Source: Membranipora membranacea (Eukaryota > Bryozoa > Gymnolaemata > Cheilostomatida > Membraniporidae). From it: a DNA stretch of 64,000 nt. The position numbers and the translations under genes were made by a program. The notes under the pieces are model-generated. The model had not been told where the DNA came from and ran no database searches. It saw nothing but the letters and a program-made list of their open reading frames with translations. Of the stretch, positions 25,672 through 35,759 are shown piece after piece. Location of the stretch: positions 17,379,501-17,443,500 of the forward strand of contig OU612070.1 in the NCBI GenBank assembly GCA_914767715.1. Reading direction: 5' to 3'. Positions within the stretch are counted from its first letter, which is position 1, and each line of letters opens with the position of its first letter.

Positions 25672-25792
25672 CTCTGAGTACAGGAGAACAACGATAGGAG
25701 AACAATGATAGGTGAAGATGGGGAGGCCTTCGGAGTACTGAAGATGTGATACTAGTCAGGCCTCCCCTCGGTACTGTCTTACCTTAGAAATG
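25672..25792 (+). ncRNA. Predicted class A exon, copy 3, with hairpin at 25720-25767
   Basis: Possible acceptor TTTTATAG, donor AAATG|GTACGT. The hairpin again has the GGGGAGGCCU/AGGCCUCCCC stem. Its loop differs from copies 1 and 2 by a single base. The flanking exon sequence is unrelated, so the hairpin has been kept or moved as a unit. Confidence 0.45.
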
Positions 25793-26228
25793 GTACGTGT
25801 AAGATTTTACTTACCTCTTAAACTGCGGCTTCACAATCTACCTAACGTCAAGAAATGTAGCTGAATTCCATCTTCTAAGATAGAGCATGAGAATTTAACT
25901 TTCAGTCTAGCGTTTCACCACTTTCCCTGTTTGACTTGTTATGAGGCTCAGAAAACTCAGCCTAGCCTCACCTAAGTTTGTCAAAAATTCTGACATCTAG
26001 CCTACAGTGCTGATAATATAGCTTCTCTGACTTGTCTTGATTGCATCTTGATCAATTTAAAATTACCCTCATCGACAGGGCTGCCAAATTAAATTTTCAA
26101 TTTATTGATATTACTGCTCTCATTAATGAGAAAAGTTGTGTGTTAAGGTTGGCACAACAACATAAAAATAACAAAACAAGACTGATCTAACCTATTCATG
26201 TACTGCAGTATAACTTTTTTCGTTACAG

Positions 26229-26333
26229 GGATTAACCGATCACACTATCAACCGATTAACTGCGGCGCTGGAGAAAAGTAGGGAGGCTTAAAGTTAGCGT
26301 AGCCTCCCGAACCGCTTCACGTAGGTGTTACTG
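26229..26333 (+). ncRNA. Predicted class C exon, copy 2, with hairpin at 26281-26308
   Basis: Acceptor CGTTACAG, donor CTG|GTAAGTG. Stem GGGAGGCU/AGCCUCCC, loop differing at a few positions from copy 1, and the same CGAACCGCTTCA exon tail before the donor. Confidence 0.5.
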
Positions 26334-26836
26334 GTAAGTGCATCAATATGTCCTTGAGAGGGACAGTGGATGTAATGATTAATGATACAACGGTTAGCCG
26401 GGTTCTCACATTATCACAATCAGCGAAGCCCTTTGTTGAAGCTCAGTTACCGCAACTTGGATAGTCAAGACGTGTTATTGTTTGGATTTTTAATATGGGG
26501 GAGGTTTGGTTGTAAGTTTGCTGTACATTCCTTAAATTCTTCTCACATTGAAGCAATGGCTCTGAATAATAAAGAGTAAATAAACCTTTCAAGTAGTACT
26601 AGCTCTCTGACACTTTTGATATTAATTATATTGATATTATTATGATTAATTTTGATCTACCTAACGTCAAGAGATGTAGTTCAATACTTTCTTCTAAGAT
26701 AGAACCTGATAAGAACGACTTTAGTCTAAGTTTTCTCCACATTTTCCTGTTCTATTCGTTTTGATACACCTAGCCTCTTACTTCCTCCATTCTGCGCTGA
26801 AGATTAAGTTATCTAGCTGAATTATCCTCTTTGCAG

Positions 26837-29519
26837 ACGATCTAAGTGGAAGCTGGAGCTGGGAGAAAACAAAACCACTAGACCACCTGGGAGATCAACA
26901 AAGCCACTAGACCACCTGGGAGATCAACAAAGCCACTAGACCACCTGGGAGATCAACAAAGCCACTAGACCGCCTGGGAGATCAACAAGGCAGTAGACCT
27001 GGGAGCAAAACAAAACCACTAGACCACCTGGGAGATCAACAAAACCACTAGACCGCCTGGGAGATCAAGAAAAAAAAAAGAAAAAAAAGACCACCTGGGA
27101 GATCAACAAAACCACTAGACCACCTGGGAGATCAACAAAACCACTAGACCACCTGGGAGATCAACAAAACCACTAGACCACCTGGGAGATCAACAAAACC
27201 ACTAGACCACCTGGGAGAAAAACAAAACCACTAGACCACCTGGGAGATCAACAAAACCACTAGACCACCTGGGAGATCAAGAAAAAAAAAAAGAAAAAAA
27301 AGACCACCTGGGAGATCAACAAAACCACTAGACCACCTGGGAGATCAACAAAACCACTAGACCACCTGGGAGATCAACAAAGCCACTAGACCGCCTGGGA
27401 GATCAACAAGGCAGTAGACCTGGGAGCAAAACAAAACCACTAGACCACCTGGGAGATCAACAAAACCACTAGACCACCTGGGAGATCAACAAAGCCACTA
27501 GACCGCCTGGGAGATCAACAAAGCCACTAGACCACCTGGGAGATCAACAAAACCACTAGACCACCTGGGAGATCAACAAAACCACTAGACCACCTGGGAG
27601 ATCAACAAAACCACTAGACCACCTGGGAGATGAACAAGGCAGTAGACCTGGGAGATCAACAAAACCACTAGACCACCTGGGAGATCAACAAAACCACTAG
27701 ACCACCTGGGAGATCAACAAAGCCACTAGACCGCCTGGGAGATCAACAAAGCCACTAGACCACCTGGGAGATCAACAAAGCCACTAGACCGCCTGGGAGA
27801 TCAACAAGGCAGTAGACCTGGGAGCAAAACAAAACCACTAGACCACCTGGGAGATGAACAAGGCAGTAGACCTGGGAGATCAACAAAACCACTAGACCAC
27901 CTGGGAGATCAACAAAACCACTAGACCACCTGGGAGAAAAACAAAACCACTAGACCACCTGGGAGATCAACAAAGCCAATAGACCGCCTGGGAGATCAAC
28001 AAGGCAGTAGACCTGGGAGAAAAACAAAATCACTAGACCACCTGGGAGATCAACAAAACCATTAGACCGCCTGGGAGATCAACAAGGCAGTAGACCTGGG
28101 AGAAAAACAAAACCACTAGACCACCTGGGAGATCATCTAAGCCACTAGACCGCCTGGGAGATCAACAAGGCAGTAGACCTGGGAGATCAACAAAGCCACT
28201 AGACCACCTGGGAGATCAGCAAAACCACTAGACCACCTGGGAGATCAACAAAGCCACTAGACCGCCTGGGAGATCAACAAGGCAGTAGACCTGGGAGAAA
28301 AACAAAACCACTAGACCACCTGGGACATCAACAAAACCACTAGACCACCTGGGAGATCAAGAAAAAATAAAAAAAAGACCACCTGGGAGATCAACAAAAC
28401 CACTAGACCACCTGGGAGATCAACAAAACCACTAGACCACCTGGGAGATCAACAAAACCACTAGACCACCTGTGAGATCAACAAAGCCACTAGACCGCCT
28501 GGGAGATCAACAAGGCAGTAGACCTGGGAGCAAAACAAAACCACTAGACCACCTGGGAGATCAACAAAACCACTAGACCACCTGGGAGATCAAGAAAAAA
28601 AAAAGACCACCTGGGAGATCAACAAAACCACTAGACCACCTGGGAGATCAACAAAACCACTAGACCACCTGGGAGATCAACAAAACCACTAGACCACCTT
28701 GGAGATCAACAAAGCCACTAGACCGCCTGGGAGATCAACAAGGCAGTAGACCTGGGAGCAAAACAAAACCACTAGACCACCTGGGAGATCAACAAAACCA
28801 CTAGACCACCTGGGAGATCAACAAAGCCACTAGACCGCCTGGGAGATCAACAAGGCAGTAGACCTGGGAGCAAAACAAAACCACTAGACCACCTGGGAGA
28901 TCAACAAAACCACTAGACCACCTGGGAGATCAAGAAAAAAAAAAAGAAAAAAAAGACCACCTGGGAGATCAACAAAACCACTAGACCACCTGGGAGATCA
29001 ACAAAACCACTAGACCACCTGGGAGATCAACAAAGCCACTAGACCGCCTGGGAGATCAACAAGGCAGTAGACCTGGGAGCAAAACAAAACCACTAGACCA
29101 CCTGGGAGATCAACAAAACCACTAGACCACCTGGGAGATCAACAAAACCACTAGACCACCTGGGAGATCAACAAAACCACTAGACCACCTGGGAGATCAA
29201 CAAGGCAGTAGACCTGGGAGAAAAACAAAATCACTAGACCACCTGGGTGATCAACAAAACCATTAGACCGCCTGGGAGATCAACAAGGCAGTAGACCTGG
29301 GAGAAAAACAAAACCACTAGACCCTGGGAGATCAACAAAACCACTAGACCGCCTGGGAGATCAACAAGGCAGTAGACCTGGGAGAAAAACAAAACCACTA
29401 GACCGCCTGGGAGATAAACAAAACTTCCTAGTACTGAAGATGCGATACCAGTGTATGAGAAAAGTAGGGAGGCTTGAAGTTAGCGTAGCCTCCCGAACTG
29501 CTTCATGTGGATGTTAATG
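26837..29519 (+). ncRNA. Predicted 2.7-kb exon: minisatellite plus class C hairpin at 29467-29494
   Basis: Acceptor CTCTTTGCAG, donor ATG|GTAAGTG. I see no credible internal splice pair in the minisatellite, which therefore lies in one exon. After the array come a diverged fragment of the class A loop (AGTACTGAAGATGCGATACC) and then the class C hairpin GGGAGGCU/AGCCUCCC. Confidence 0.4.
26853..29420 (+). repeat. 29-bp minisatellite (about 90 units)
   Basis: The basic unit is GACCACCTGGGAGATCAACAAAACCACTA (29 bp). Variants include GACCGCC, a GGCAGTA ending (28 bp) and a short GACCTGGGAGCAAAAC form (26 bp). Some units end in A-rich runs (AAAAAAAAAGAAAA). Variant units recur in the same order, so blocks of several units were duplicated. 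Unit lengths of 26, 28 and 29 bp rule out a conserved reading frame. Most units carry CTGGGAG. Confidence 0.95.
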
Positions 29520-30221
29520 GTAAGTGCATTAATATATCCTTGAGGGGAATAGTGAACATATTATGATTAGCTGGTAATAAATAAATATCACGCACGTCTT
29601 TAGGAATGCTACCTTCTAGTAGGCAGGAAACTAATTGTGTATTGCCCATCACGCTACTAGAATAGTCTTGCCTATTCCTGCAATGTTGACTAGTATTTTA
29701 GCACTTTTGGTAAATAGTTAGGCGGTACAAATTGTGGTGAGCAAAGGGGAGATAACTCTAGAAACCTAGAAGGAATGCAGGTGGCCTCAGCTTGTATTGT
29801 TGACTGAGTCTCATTATTAGTCTGTCTACTTAACAAGTCCCCACTCAAACCCGTCTGAAAGCGGCATGAGTTTGATAGTCTGTAATGATTATTAGGGATG
29901 CCCTGTTATAGAACGATGCATATAGTATGTCGTTGTCATGGTAGATCACCTTGCTATGTATGTTCATATTGATGGTATCTACTGTTCTACCATTGCAGCC
30001 TTCTATTTTTCCTTGAAAATTGAATAAATTCCTTGAATTCTTAGCGCCATGAGTTTGAATCGTCCTCAGCAGTCGATTAACCCTCTAACAAGAGTCAGTC
30101 TGTATTGTTGAGATCCGCGTCTAGTTATAAGATACACAATTTCAACACTTTTGAGATTTCACATAGACCTGCAGCACTTTCTGTTTGAATTACATCTATG
30201 ATTTTTCCATTTTCTTCACAG

Positions 30222-30326
30222 GGGTGAGCTGATCATACAAAGACTGCTGTAATGTGGTGCTGGGCAAAAAGTAGGGAGGCTTAAAGTTTGTGTAGCCTCC
30301 CGAACCACTTCATGTTGATAATAATG
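30222..30326 (+). ncRNA. Predicted class C exon, copy 4, with hairpin at 30274-30301
   Basis: Acceptor TTCTTCACAG, donor ATG|GTATGT. Stem GGGAGGCU/AGCCUCCC, with a loop diverged in the middle (UAAAGUUUGUGU). Confidence 0.5.
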
Positions 30327-30605
30327 GTATGTGCATCAATATCTCCTTTAGGGGTGGGGGGGGGGGGCAGTGAACATAATAACATAATCATAAATGATAC
30401 AAAGGTTAGCTGGGCTCTGAAGATCTTCAGCACAAATTTTCTTTCTCAGCACTTGTCACAACAATAAGAAGCGTTATAACAGACACCATGAGCTTGATGA
30501 TATTCATTCACATTCAGCAGCAGCAGTATCTGTGATTCACAATGCTATGTATGACATCTGAGAATAAACTATTCTTTACTTATTGAGTTTATTGTTTTAT
30601 TCCAG

Positions 30606-30703
30606 AAATGGACTGCGGTGCTGGATTGTCGTCCATGAGAACTTTCAGTAGGGAGACTTAAAGTCAGCAGAGACTCCCGAAATGCTCCTTGTCGGTGATA
30701 ATG
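30606..30703 (+). ncRNA. Predicted class C exon, copy 5, with diverged hairpin at 30651-30678
   Basis: Acceptor TATTCCAG, donor ATG|GTAAGA. The stem is GGGAGACU/AGACUCCC: one G-C pair of the other copies is an A-A mismatch here, leaving 5+2 pairs. This is the least regular member and shows that pairing is not absolutely kept. Confidence 0.45.
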
Positions 30704-31201
30704 GTAAGATTTTACAGTGGAGCAACATGTCCTTGAGGGGCCAGTGAACATAATCATAAACAATACCAGGTTTAGCCACGCTCCAAAGATACTCCTCGCT
30801 TTGCAAAATTGTGAATCTCAACTTAAAATATTTCGAGTTGCCTTTCACTCTAACAAAGTTAGTGTGGCAGGAATGTCATTGTGACACAATTTGGATTCAA
30901 AAAAGCCATTTTAATATTTCGGAGACCAAAATGTCGGCGTTCTACTTTTTTCCAAATTATTTTACTCATATAGTTACCTGTAATTTTAATTTTGATGTTT
31001 TGTACAACTTATGTTTGAACCCGTTGACAGATAGTGGAGCAGTATTACATATTACCGTGTCCTCCCTCGCTTGGCGACAGTTTAAATGTCGTTTGATTAC
31101 TGCCACTTTGCGCATTAATTCTGGTGCAGTTTAAAATATCATAATGTAAATATTTAATATTTTAATAATATGTATAAATATCTTTATTGCTTTTCTTCCA
31201 G

Positions 31202-31326
31202 AGATCACTGCGCCGGATTTTGTAAGAAGGACGAAGGCAAATTAACACACCAAAGAAATTGAAGATTCGATAAAAATGAGCAAAACTTGTTAAAGAGAAT
31301 ATACAGATAATGTGGAATCTAAGCGT
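31202..31326 (+). ncRNA. Possible further exon at the 3' end of the hairpin locus
   Basis: A good acceptor (CTTTTCTTCCAG) and a donor-like CGT|GTAAGTC frame a 125-nt segment without a GGGAGGC hairpin and without an open frame. Whether it belongs to the same transcript is a guess. Confidence 0.3.
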
Positions 31327-32690
31327 GTAAGTCATCACACAGTGATCTCTATTTTAGTAGCTGTTTATAATTAAATATCACATCCACTCCTTTTATAGGA
31401 GTGGATGTTTATCACATCCACTTCTTTAGAACTGCTTTCAGAGATACAATGTTATATAGGGATGGATGTGATAAACATACAAGGGATGTTTGTATTATCG
31501 GTAGACCTGATCACTAGAAGCCATGGAATGAACCCCGAATCAAGCCATTGTACTGGTAAGGCTTATCCACCCTTCTCCCTGCGGCGAACTTATCACTTAA
31601 ATAAGAGGCTAACTTGATTGCAGGAACTTAGTTTGTCACCCCTCCCCCTGAGCCCTCCCCTGAGCACCACACCTCCCCCTGAGCCCCTTGTTAGAGACAT
31701 AATGATGCACTGTGGAATTTCCCCCTACAACCAACATGCAGCAGTTGGAGTTTGTACTCACATCACATATCAAGCGATCCTTCTATATTATCCTCATCAC
31801 TAAGTAAACATACCTGGCCCCAGATATGGTGGGATAAACAAAATAAATTAAATCAGTTAATAACAAACAAATTGTGTACTGGCTTTGTGAAAATTCATTA
31901 CAGTTGAATTTTAAAAAGAATATCAGGTTGCCTTAATAAAAAAATGAGGGTGTGTTTTACCAGGGAGAATGGTCCTGGTTTTACGGTTACGTTTAGGTAT
32001 TGATGATATTTAAAGGAGAAGAAAACTCTAAAAGGTATGCAGGTGGCTTCAGTATGTATTGTTGACTGACTGTAATTACTAGCTAGTCTACTTGTCAAAT
32101 CTCACTTTAAAACTACTGTCTATGAGGTGGATGGATGATGCTCTATTGTAGAATGTAGCCTGTTGTTTAGTGTTTACCTGTAGACAATGATCGCACATGC
32201 TGAGAATATCTGCTGTCGTATCATTCGTTAAATAGCATGATAGTAAAGAGTTGGATGCTTTTCAAGATTCCTTTGGGGATGTCCTATCAAGTTTTCAATT
32301 GATTTACTAGGAAACCTTCTAGCTCCTTCTACGCTTTGTGTGTGTCATAGATTGAAACTTACTAGTTGACTCGCCTTGAGCACTGTTTGTAAAAGTCTTT
32401 CGATATGCTTTCGATATGTCATTTGCCTTAGTTTTTAGTAGAAGAGAAAGTAAGCGCCTCGTGACACCGGGCAGGACACATGCCCCACAGACGACAAGCA
32501 TGTAGCGGAGTTGTTTCCTTTGGATTGTTACCTCACATGTGAGTTGATGTTTTGAGTTTGGGTGACCGTTTTAACATGGCACAGTGTTCTCATGTGGTAA
32601 GACAGCGTCTCATGTCTGTCTCGTCTCACTACAAGGGGAGTGAATTTAGCTGCTTGACATCAACCTTGGCTGTAATCATTAGAGTCACTT
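31327..32690. other. Gene-free stretch with a short inverted repeat
   Basis: A perfect hairpin around ACATCCACTCC…GGAGTGGATGT lies at about 31,379-31,407, and further copies of CACATCCAC/GGATGTG follow within 90 bp. A pyrimidine-rich CCCCTGAGCCC repeat lies at about 31,638-31,690. No gene was recognised. Confidence 0.6.
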
Positions 32691-32950
32691 GGAACTTCAC
32701 ATGATCGCAGATTATTGAAAGAGGCACAGCTTAGCACTGAGGTTAGGTACCCCATGTGTAGGTCAGACTATCATCGGTGCGCATTGTTTCAGTATCCTGT
32801 GTCACGGGTCGTGATTGATGTGTTCATGCTGACATGCACATCTCATGGCTGCAAGTATCTGAGTGATGTACAGTCTTAGCGCTTTATAGCATCCTGTACA
32901 ACTGGTCGTGTCTGAGGTTTTCAAGTGATTTCATAGTGATAGTTAGGATG
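32690..32950 (+). repeat. Longer, diverged relative of the 163-bp unit
   Basis: It starts GTCACTTGGAACTTCACATG and ends TTTTCAAGTGATTTCATAG, with the same internal order as the four 163-bp copies downstream but about 95 bp of extra sequence in the middle. It may be the ancestral form, or a copy with an insertion. Confidence 0.7.
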
Positions 32951-33078
32951 TTATCTGGTCTGGATGTAGTCTGGATAGGGTTGTAGTCTGGTAAGCGTTG
33001 TGGTCTGGTTAGCATTGAAGTCTGCTTAGCGTTGTAGCCTGGTCAGTATGTAGTCTGGTTAGCGCTGTAGTCTGGTAA

Positions 33079-33241
33079 GATATCACTTGGAGCTTCACAT
33101 GATCGCAGATTATTGAGAGAGACACAGCTTAGCACTGAGGAATTCAGTATCCTGTGTCCGCAAGAATCTGAGTGATGTACAGTCTTAGCGCTTTATAGCA
33201 TCCTGTACAACTGGTCGTGTCTGAGGTGTACAAGTGATATC
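33079..33241 (+). repeat. 163-bp unit, copy 1, with terminal inverted repeat
   Basis: It begins GATATCACTTG and ends CAAGTGATATC, an 11-bp terminal stem. Internally, TGTACAG and CTGTACA bracket CTTAGCGCTTTATAGCATC and form a second stem. The copies are followed by the 17-bp minisatellite. It could be a MITE-like element or a repeated structured-RNA module. Confidence 0.8.
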
Positions 33242-33500
33242 ATAGTGATAGTAGTTAGAATGCAGTCTGGTTAGCATTGTAGTCTGGTGAGCATTGTAGT
33301 CTGGGAAGCATTGTAGTGTGGTGAGCATTGTAGTCTGGGGAGCATTGTAGTCTGGGGAGCATTGTAGTCCTGGAAGCATTGGAGTCTGGATAGCATTGTA
33401 GTCTGGATAGCATTGAAGTCTGGATAGCATTGTAGTCTGGTTAGCGTTGTAGTCTGGTTATGATTGTGTTGTTTGAGATCAGCCTTGGCTATAAGCATAA
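33242..33500 (+). repeat. 17-bp minisatellite, block 1
   Basis: Tandem units close to GTAGTCTGGTTAGCATT, with TTAGC, TGAGC, GGAGC, GAAGC and ATAGC variants. It ends with TTGTGTTGTTTGAGATCAGCC just before copy 2 of the 163-bp unit. The 17-bp length gives open frames in all three registers on the minus strand, which are not genes. Confidence 0.9.
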
Positions 33501-33663
33501 GATATCACTTGGAGCTTCACATGATCGCAGATTATTGAGAGAGACACAGCTTAGCACTGAGGAATTCAGTATCCTGTGTTCGCAAGAATCTGAGTGATGT
33601 ACAGTCTTAGCGCTTTATAGCATCCTGTACAACTGGTCGTGTCTGAGGTGTACAAGTGATATC
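33501..33663 (+). repeat. 163-bp unit, copy 2
   Basis: Nearly identical to copy 1, with ends GATATCACTTG and CAAGTGATATC. Unlike copies 1, 3 and 4 it is not followed by the 17-bp minisatellite. Confidence 0.8.
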
Positions 33664-35177
33664 ATGATTGTTGTTTGATCCTCTGAAGATGGGCTGTCTG
33701 AAGATGGGCTGGGCTGATGTGATAATGCTAAGTTCTGCTGATGAAAACGATGCCTTGGGACTCAGCTGTTTTAGAAGGTACTCACTGGTAACTGATGACG
33801 TAAAAACAGACATACAACCATGATATCCTTTCTCATCTTCATCTTCCAGCCTCTGCCTCTCATAGTCTAGTTTGCTTGTAGGGCAGGACAGTACTACTAA
33901 TTTGATATCGAATGTGCAGATTGATTGGATAGAGCTTCAACCAGTTGATCTCTGTTTTCGTGAACACTGTGCTATTCCCATGCTATTCGCATGCAAGTCT
34001 TGTCTGTAATTTATTCGACGTGTCAAGACCTACCTGTGTCTACCTGAGGTTTTTCTCAAGCTTATGATATTTACCCGGAGTACTGAGACTTAACTAGCAA
34101 TCTAGCAATCAGGGAAATAAGCACCTGCATACCTTTTTGGAGTCATTTGCTCTTTAGAAGCACCAAGTCTTAAGGTTAACAACAGTGATAGTAATCGCAT
34201 ATAAATACATCTATATAAATACATAACTTTAAAAATGTTAATAAATAAATAACCACGATATTTCTAATACAAGATACAGTAACTGAAAAGCCTGGTTTAC
34301 TTGCATGCTATATAAGGTACCGAAACAAGTTCACTCATTCATGTTAAATCCTAATATGGATTTTTCTTTATAGCATGCAAGGTTGTAAGCTAGGGGTGAA
34401 CTAGGGGTTTACAACCCACCCAACCAATGGCTTGATGTATGAGCAAGCATTCACAAGAAAAGAGTCTCCATATGGCTTGTTGGTGGTACAATCTTCAATA
34501 AATATGATAATGATAGTCATTTCACCAACTCAACAAACTTCTGAGATGCATTGACACATTGTATATTCTATGACGTTCCATGTAGATATAACATTCTATG
34601 AAGTTTCTATGATATTGTACAATTTTCTATGAATATATATTTATGACATTCTATGAGGTTCTATGATATTCTATGACGTTCTATGAGGTTCTATGATATT
34701 CTATGACGTTCTATGAAACTCTATGATGTTCTATGAAGCTCTATTAAGATATGCATGTTCTATGAGTATGATCATTGAGCTATATAGCTTTGAGTACGTA
34801 AGTTATCTTTCTGGTAGGCCTTTGACTGATCATCAGCTGTCCTGTCCTGGGCCTAAGAACACTATCATAAGGAATGGAAAGATTTTGTTGAGTTCCCTAT
34901 ACACAGATACGTCTTAGCTGATAGGATGCGCACACTTTTCTTCCGCTGATAATTGAGGCTGGACCCATACTGGAAAGCATTTTCAAATTTGCGATTGGCT
35001 TTATGCTTGTGTTGTCAATACAGAACCTTGATGTTTAGTGATGGAATACTCATTTCTCTTGTGAGAGACAACATGGGTATCAATTAGATACTGCTGGTTG
35101 TATCTATTCTCTCTGATGTATCTGATGTCTCTCTAACAGATTTAAAAACTTCTCCAGTAGGCCTATATGAAGAACGA
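33664..35177. other. Gene-free stretch between repeat blocks
   Basis: No gene recognised. It contains an irregular TTCTATGA repeat at about 34,565-34,760 and otherwise unique AT-rich sequence. Confidence 0.6.
34565..34760. repeat. TTCTATGA simple repeat
   Basis: Repeated words of the form TTCTATGA followed by CG, GG, TA or AG (period about 10-11 bp), fairly regular in the second half. Confidence 0.8.
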
Positions 35178-35340
35178 GATATCACTTGGAGCTTCACATG
35201 ATCGCAGATTATTGAGAGAGGCACAGCTTAGCACTGAGGAATTCAGTATCCTGTGTCCGCAAGAATCTGAGCGATGTACAGTCTTAGCGCTTTATAGCAT
35301 CCTGTACAACTGGTCGTGTCTGAGGTGTACAAGTGATATC
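35178..35340 (+). repeat. 163-bp unit, copy 3
   Basis: Ends GATATCACTTG and CAAGTGATATC. Internal sequence is nearly identical to copies 1 and 2 and is followed by the 17-bp minisatellite. Confidence 0.8.
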
Positions 35341-35596
35341 ATAGTGATAGTTAGAATGCAGTCTGGTTAGCATCGTAGTCTGGTTAGCATCGTAGTCTGG
35401 TGAGCATTGTAGTCTGGGAAGCATTGTAGTCTGGTGAGCATTGTAGTCTGGGGAGCAATGTAGTGTGGTGAGCATTGTAGTCTGGGGAGCATTGTAGTCT
35501 GGTGAGCATTGTAGTCTGGATAGCATTGTAGTCTGGTTAGCACTGTAGTCTGGTTATCATTGTGTTGTTTGAGATCAGCCTTGGCAATAAGCATAA
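35341..35596 (+). repeat. 17-bp minisatellite, block 2
   Basis: The same unit family as block 1, with the same terminal segment (GTGTTGTTTGAGATCAGCCTTGG) before the next 163-bp copy. The block plus the 163-bp unit therefore form a higher-order repeat of about 420 bp. Confidence 0.9.
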
Positions 35597-35759
35597 GATA
35601 TCACCTGGAGCTTCACATGATCGCAGATTATTGAGAGAGACACAGCTTAGCACTGAGGAATTCAGTATCCTGTGTCCGCAAGAATCTGAGTGATGTACAG
35701 TCTTAGCGCTTTATAGCATCCTGTACAACTGGTCGTGTCTGAGGTGTACAGGTGATATC
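35597..35759 (+). repeat. 163-bp unit, copy 4, with a two-sided change in the terminal stem
   Basis: The left end reads GATATCACCTG and the right end CAGGTGATATC. Compared with copies 1-3 the T on the left is C and the A on the right is G, so the terminal stem remains fully paired. Confidence 0.8.

Larger units (their letters stand above)
21793..31326 (+). ncRNA. Candidate long non-coding transcript built from duplicated hairpin-bearing exons
   Basis: I infer a multi-exon transcription unit from 14 or so repeated acceptor/donor pairs, all in the + direction. Exon bodies recur as three types and the introns between them recur too, so the locus grew by duplication of blocks of roughly 0.7-1.3 kb. 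Almost every predicted exon holds a hairpin whose stem is built on GGGAGGC/GCCUCCC, 20-75 nt upstream of a donor usually reading ATG|GTAAGT. Differences between copies are not biased to synonymous sites, frames are broken by stops in some copies, and the minisatellite unit (29 bp) shifts frame, so I regard it as non-coding. The 5' and 3' ends are not visible. I recognise no known RNA family. An alternative is a decayed gene family with small peptides. Confidence 0.55.

Noticed and set aside
26853-29420. Array looking like CRISPR repeats or a repeat protein
   Set aside because: Units are contiguous with no unique spacers, the DNA is eukaryotic, and unit lengths of 26, 28 and 29 bp break any frame.
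22483-30678. GC-rich hairpins as bacterial terminators
   Set aside because: There is no U-tract after the stems, and the setting is a eukaryotic intron-exon landscape.
30811-31134. 107-residue plus-strand frame
   Set aside because: Composition is AT-driven, there are no splice signals or recognisable domain, and it overlaps the intron between predicted exons of the hairpin locus.
21793-31326. Hairpins as microRNA precursors
   Set aside because: Stems are only 7-10 bp with large loops, too short for Drosha or Dicer processing.
33185-33498. Overlapping minus-strand open frames with repeated LQC.PDYNA/QTTML peptides (also at 35,284-35,594)
   Set aside because: They are produced by the 17-bp minisatellite, whose period leaves all three registers open. 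There are no splice sites or non-repeat coding sequence.
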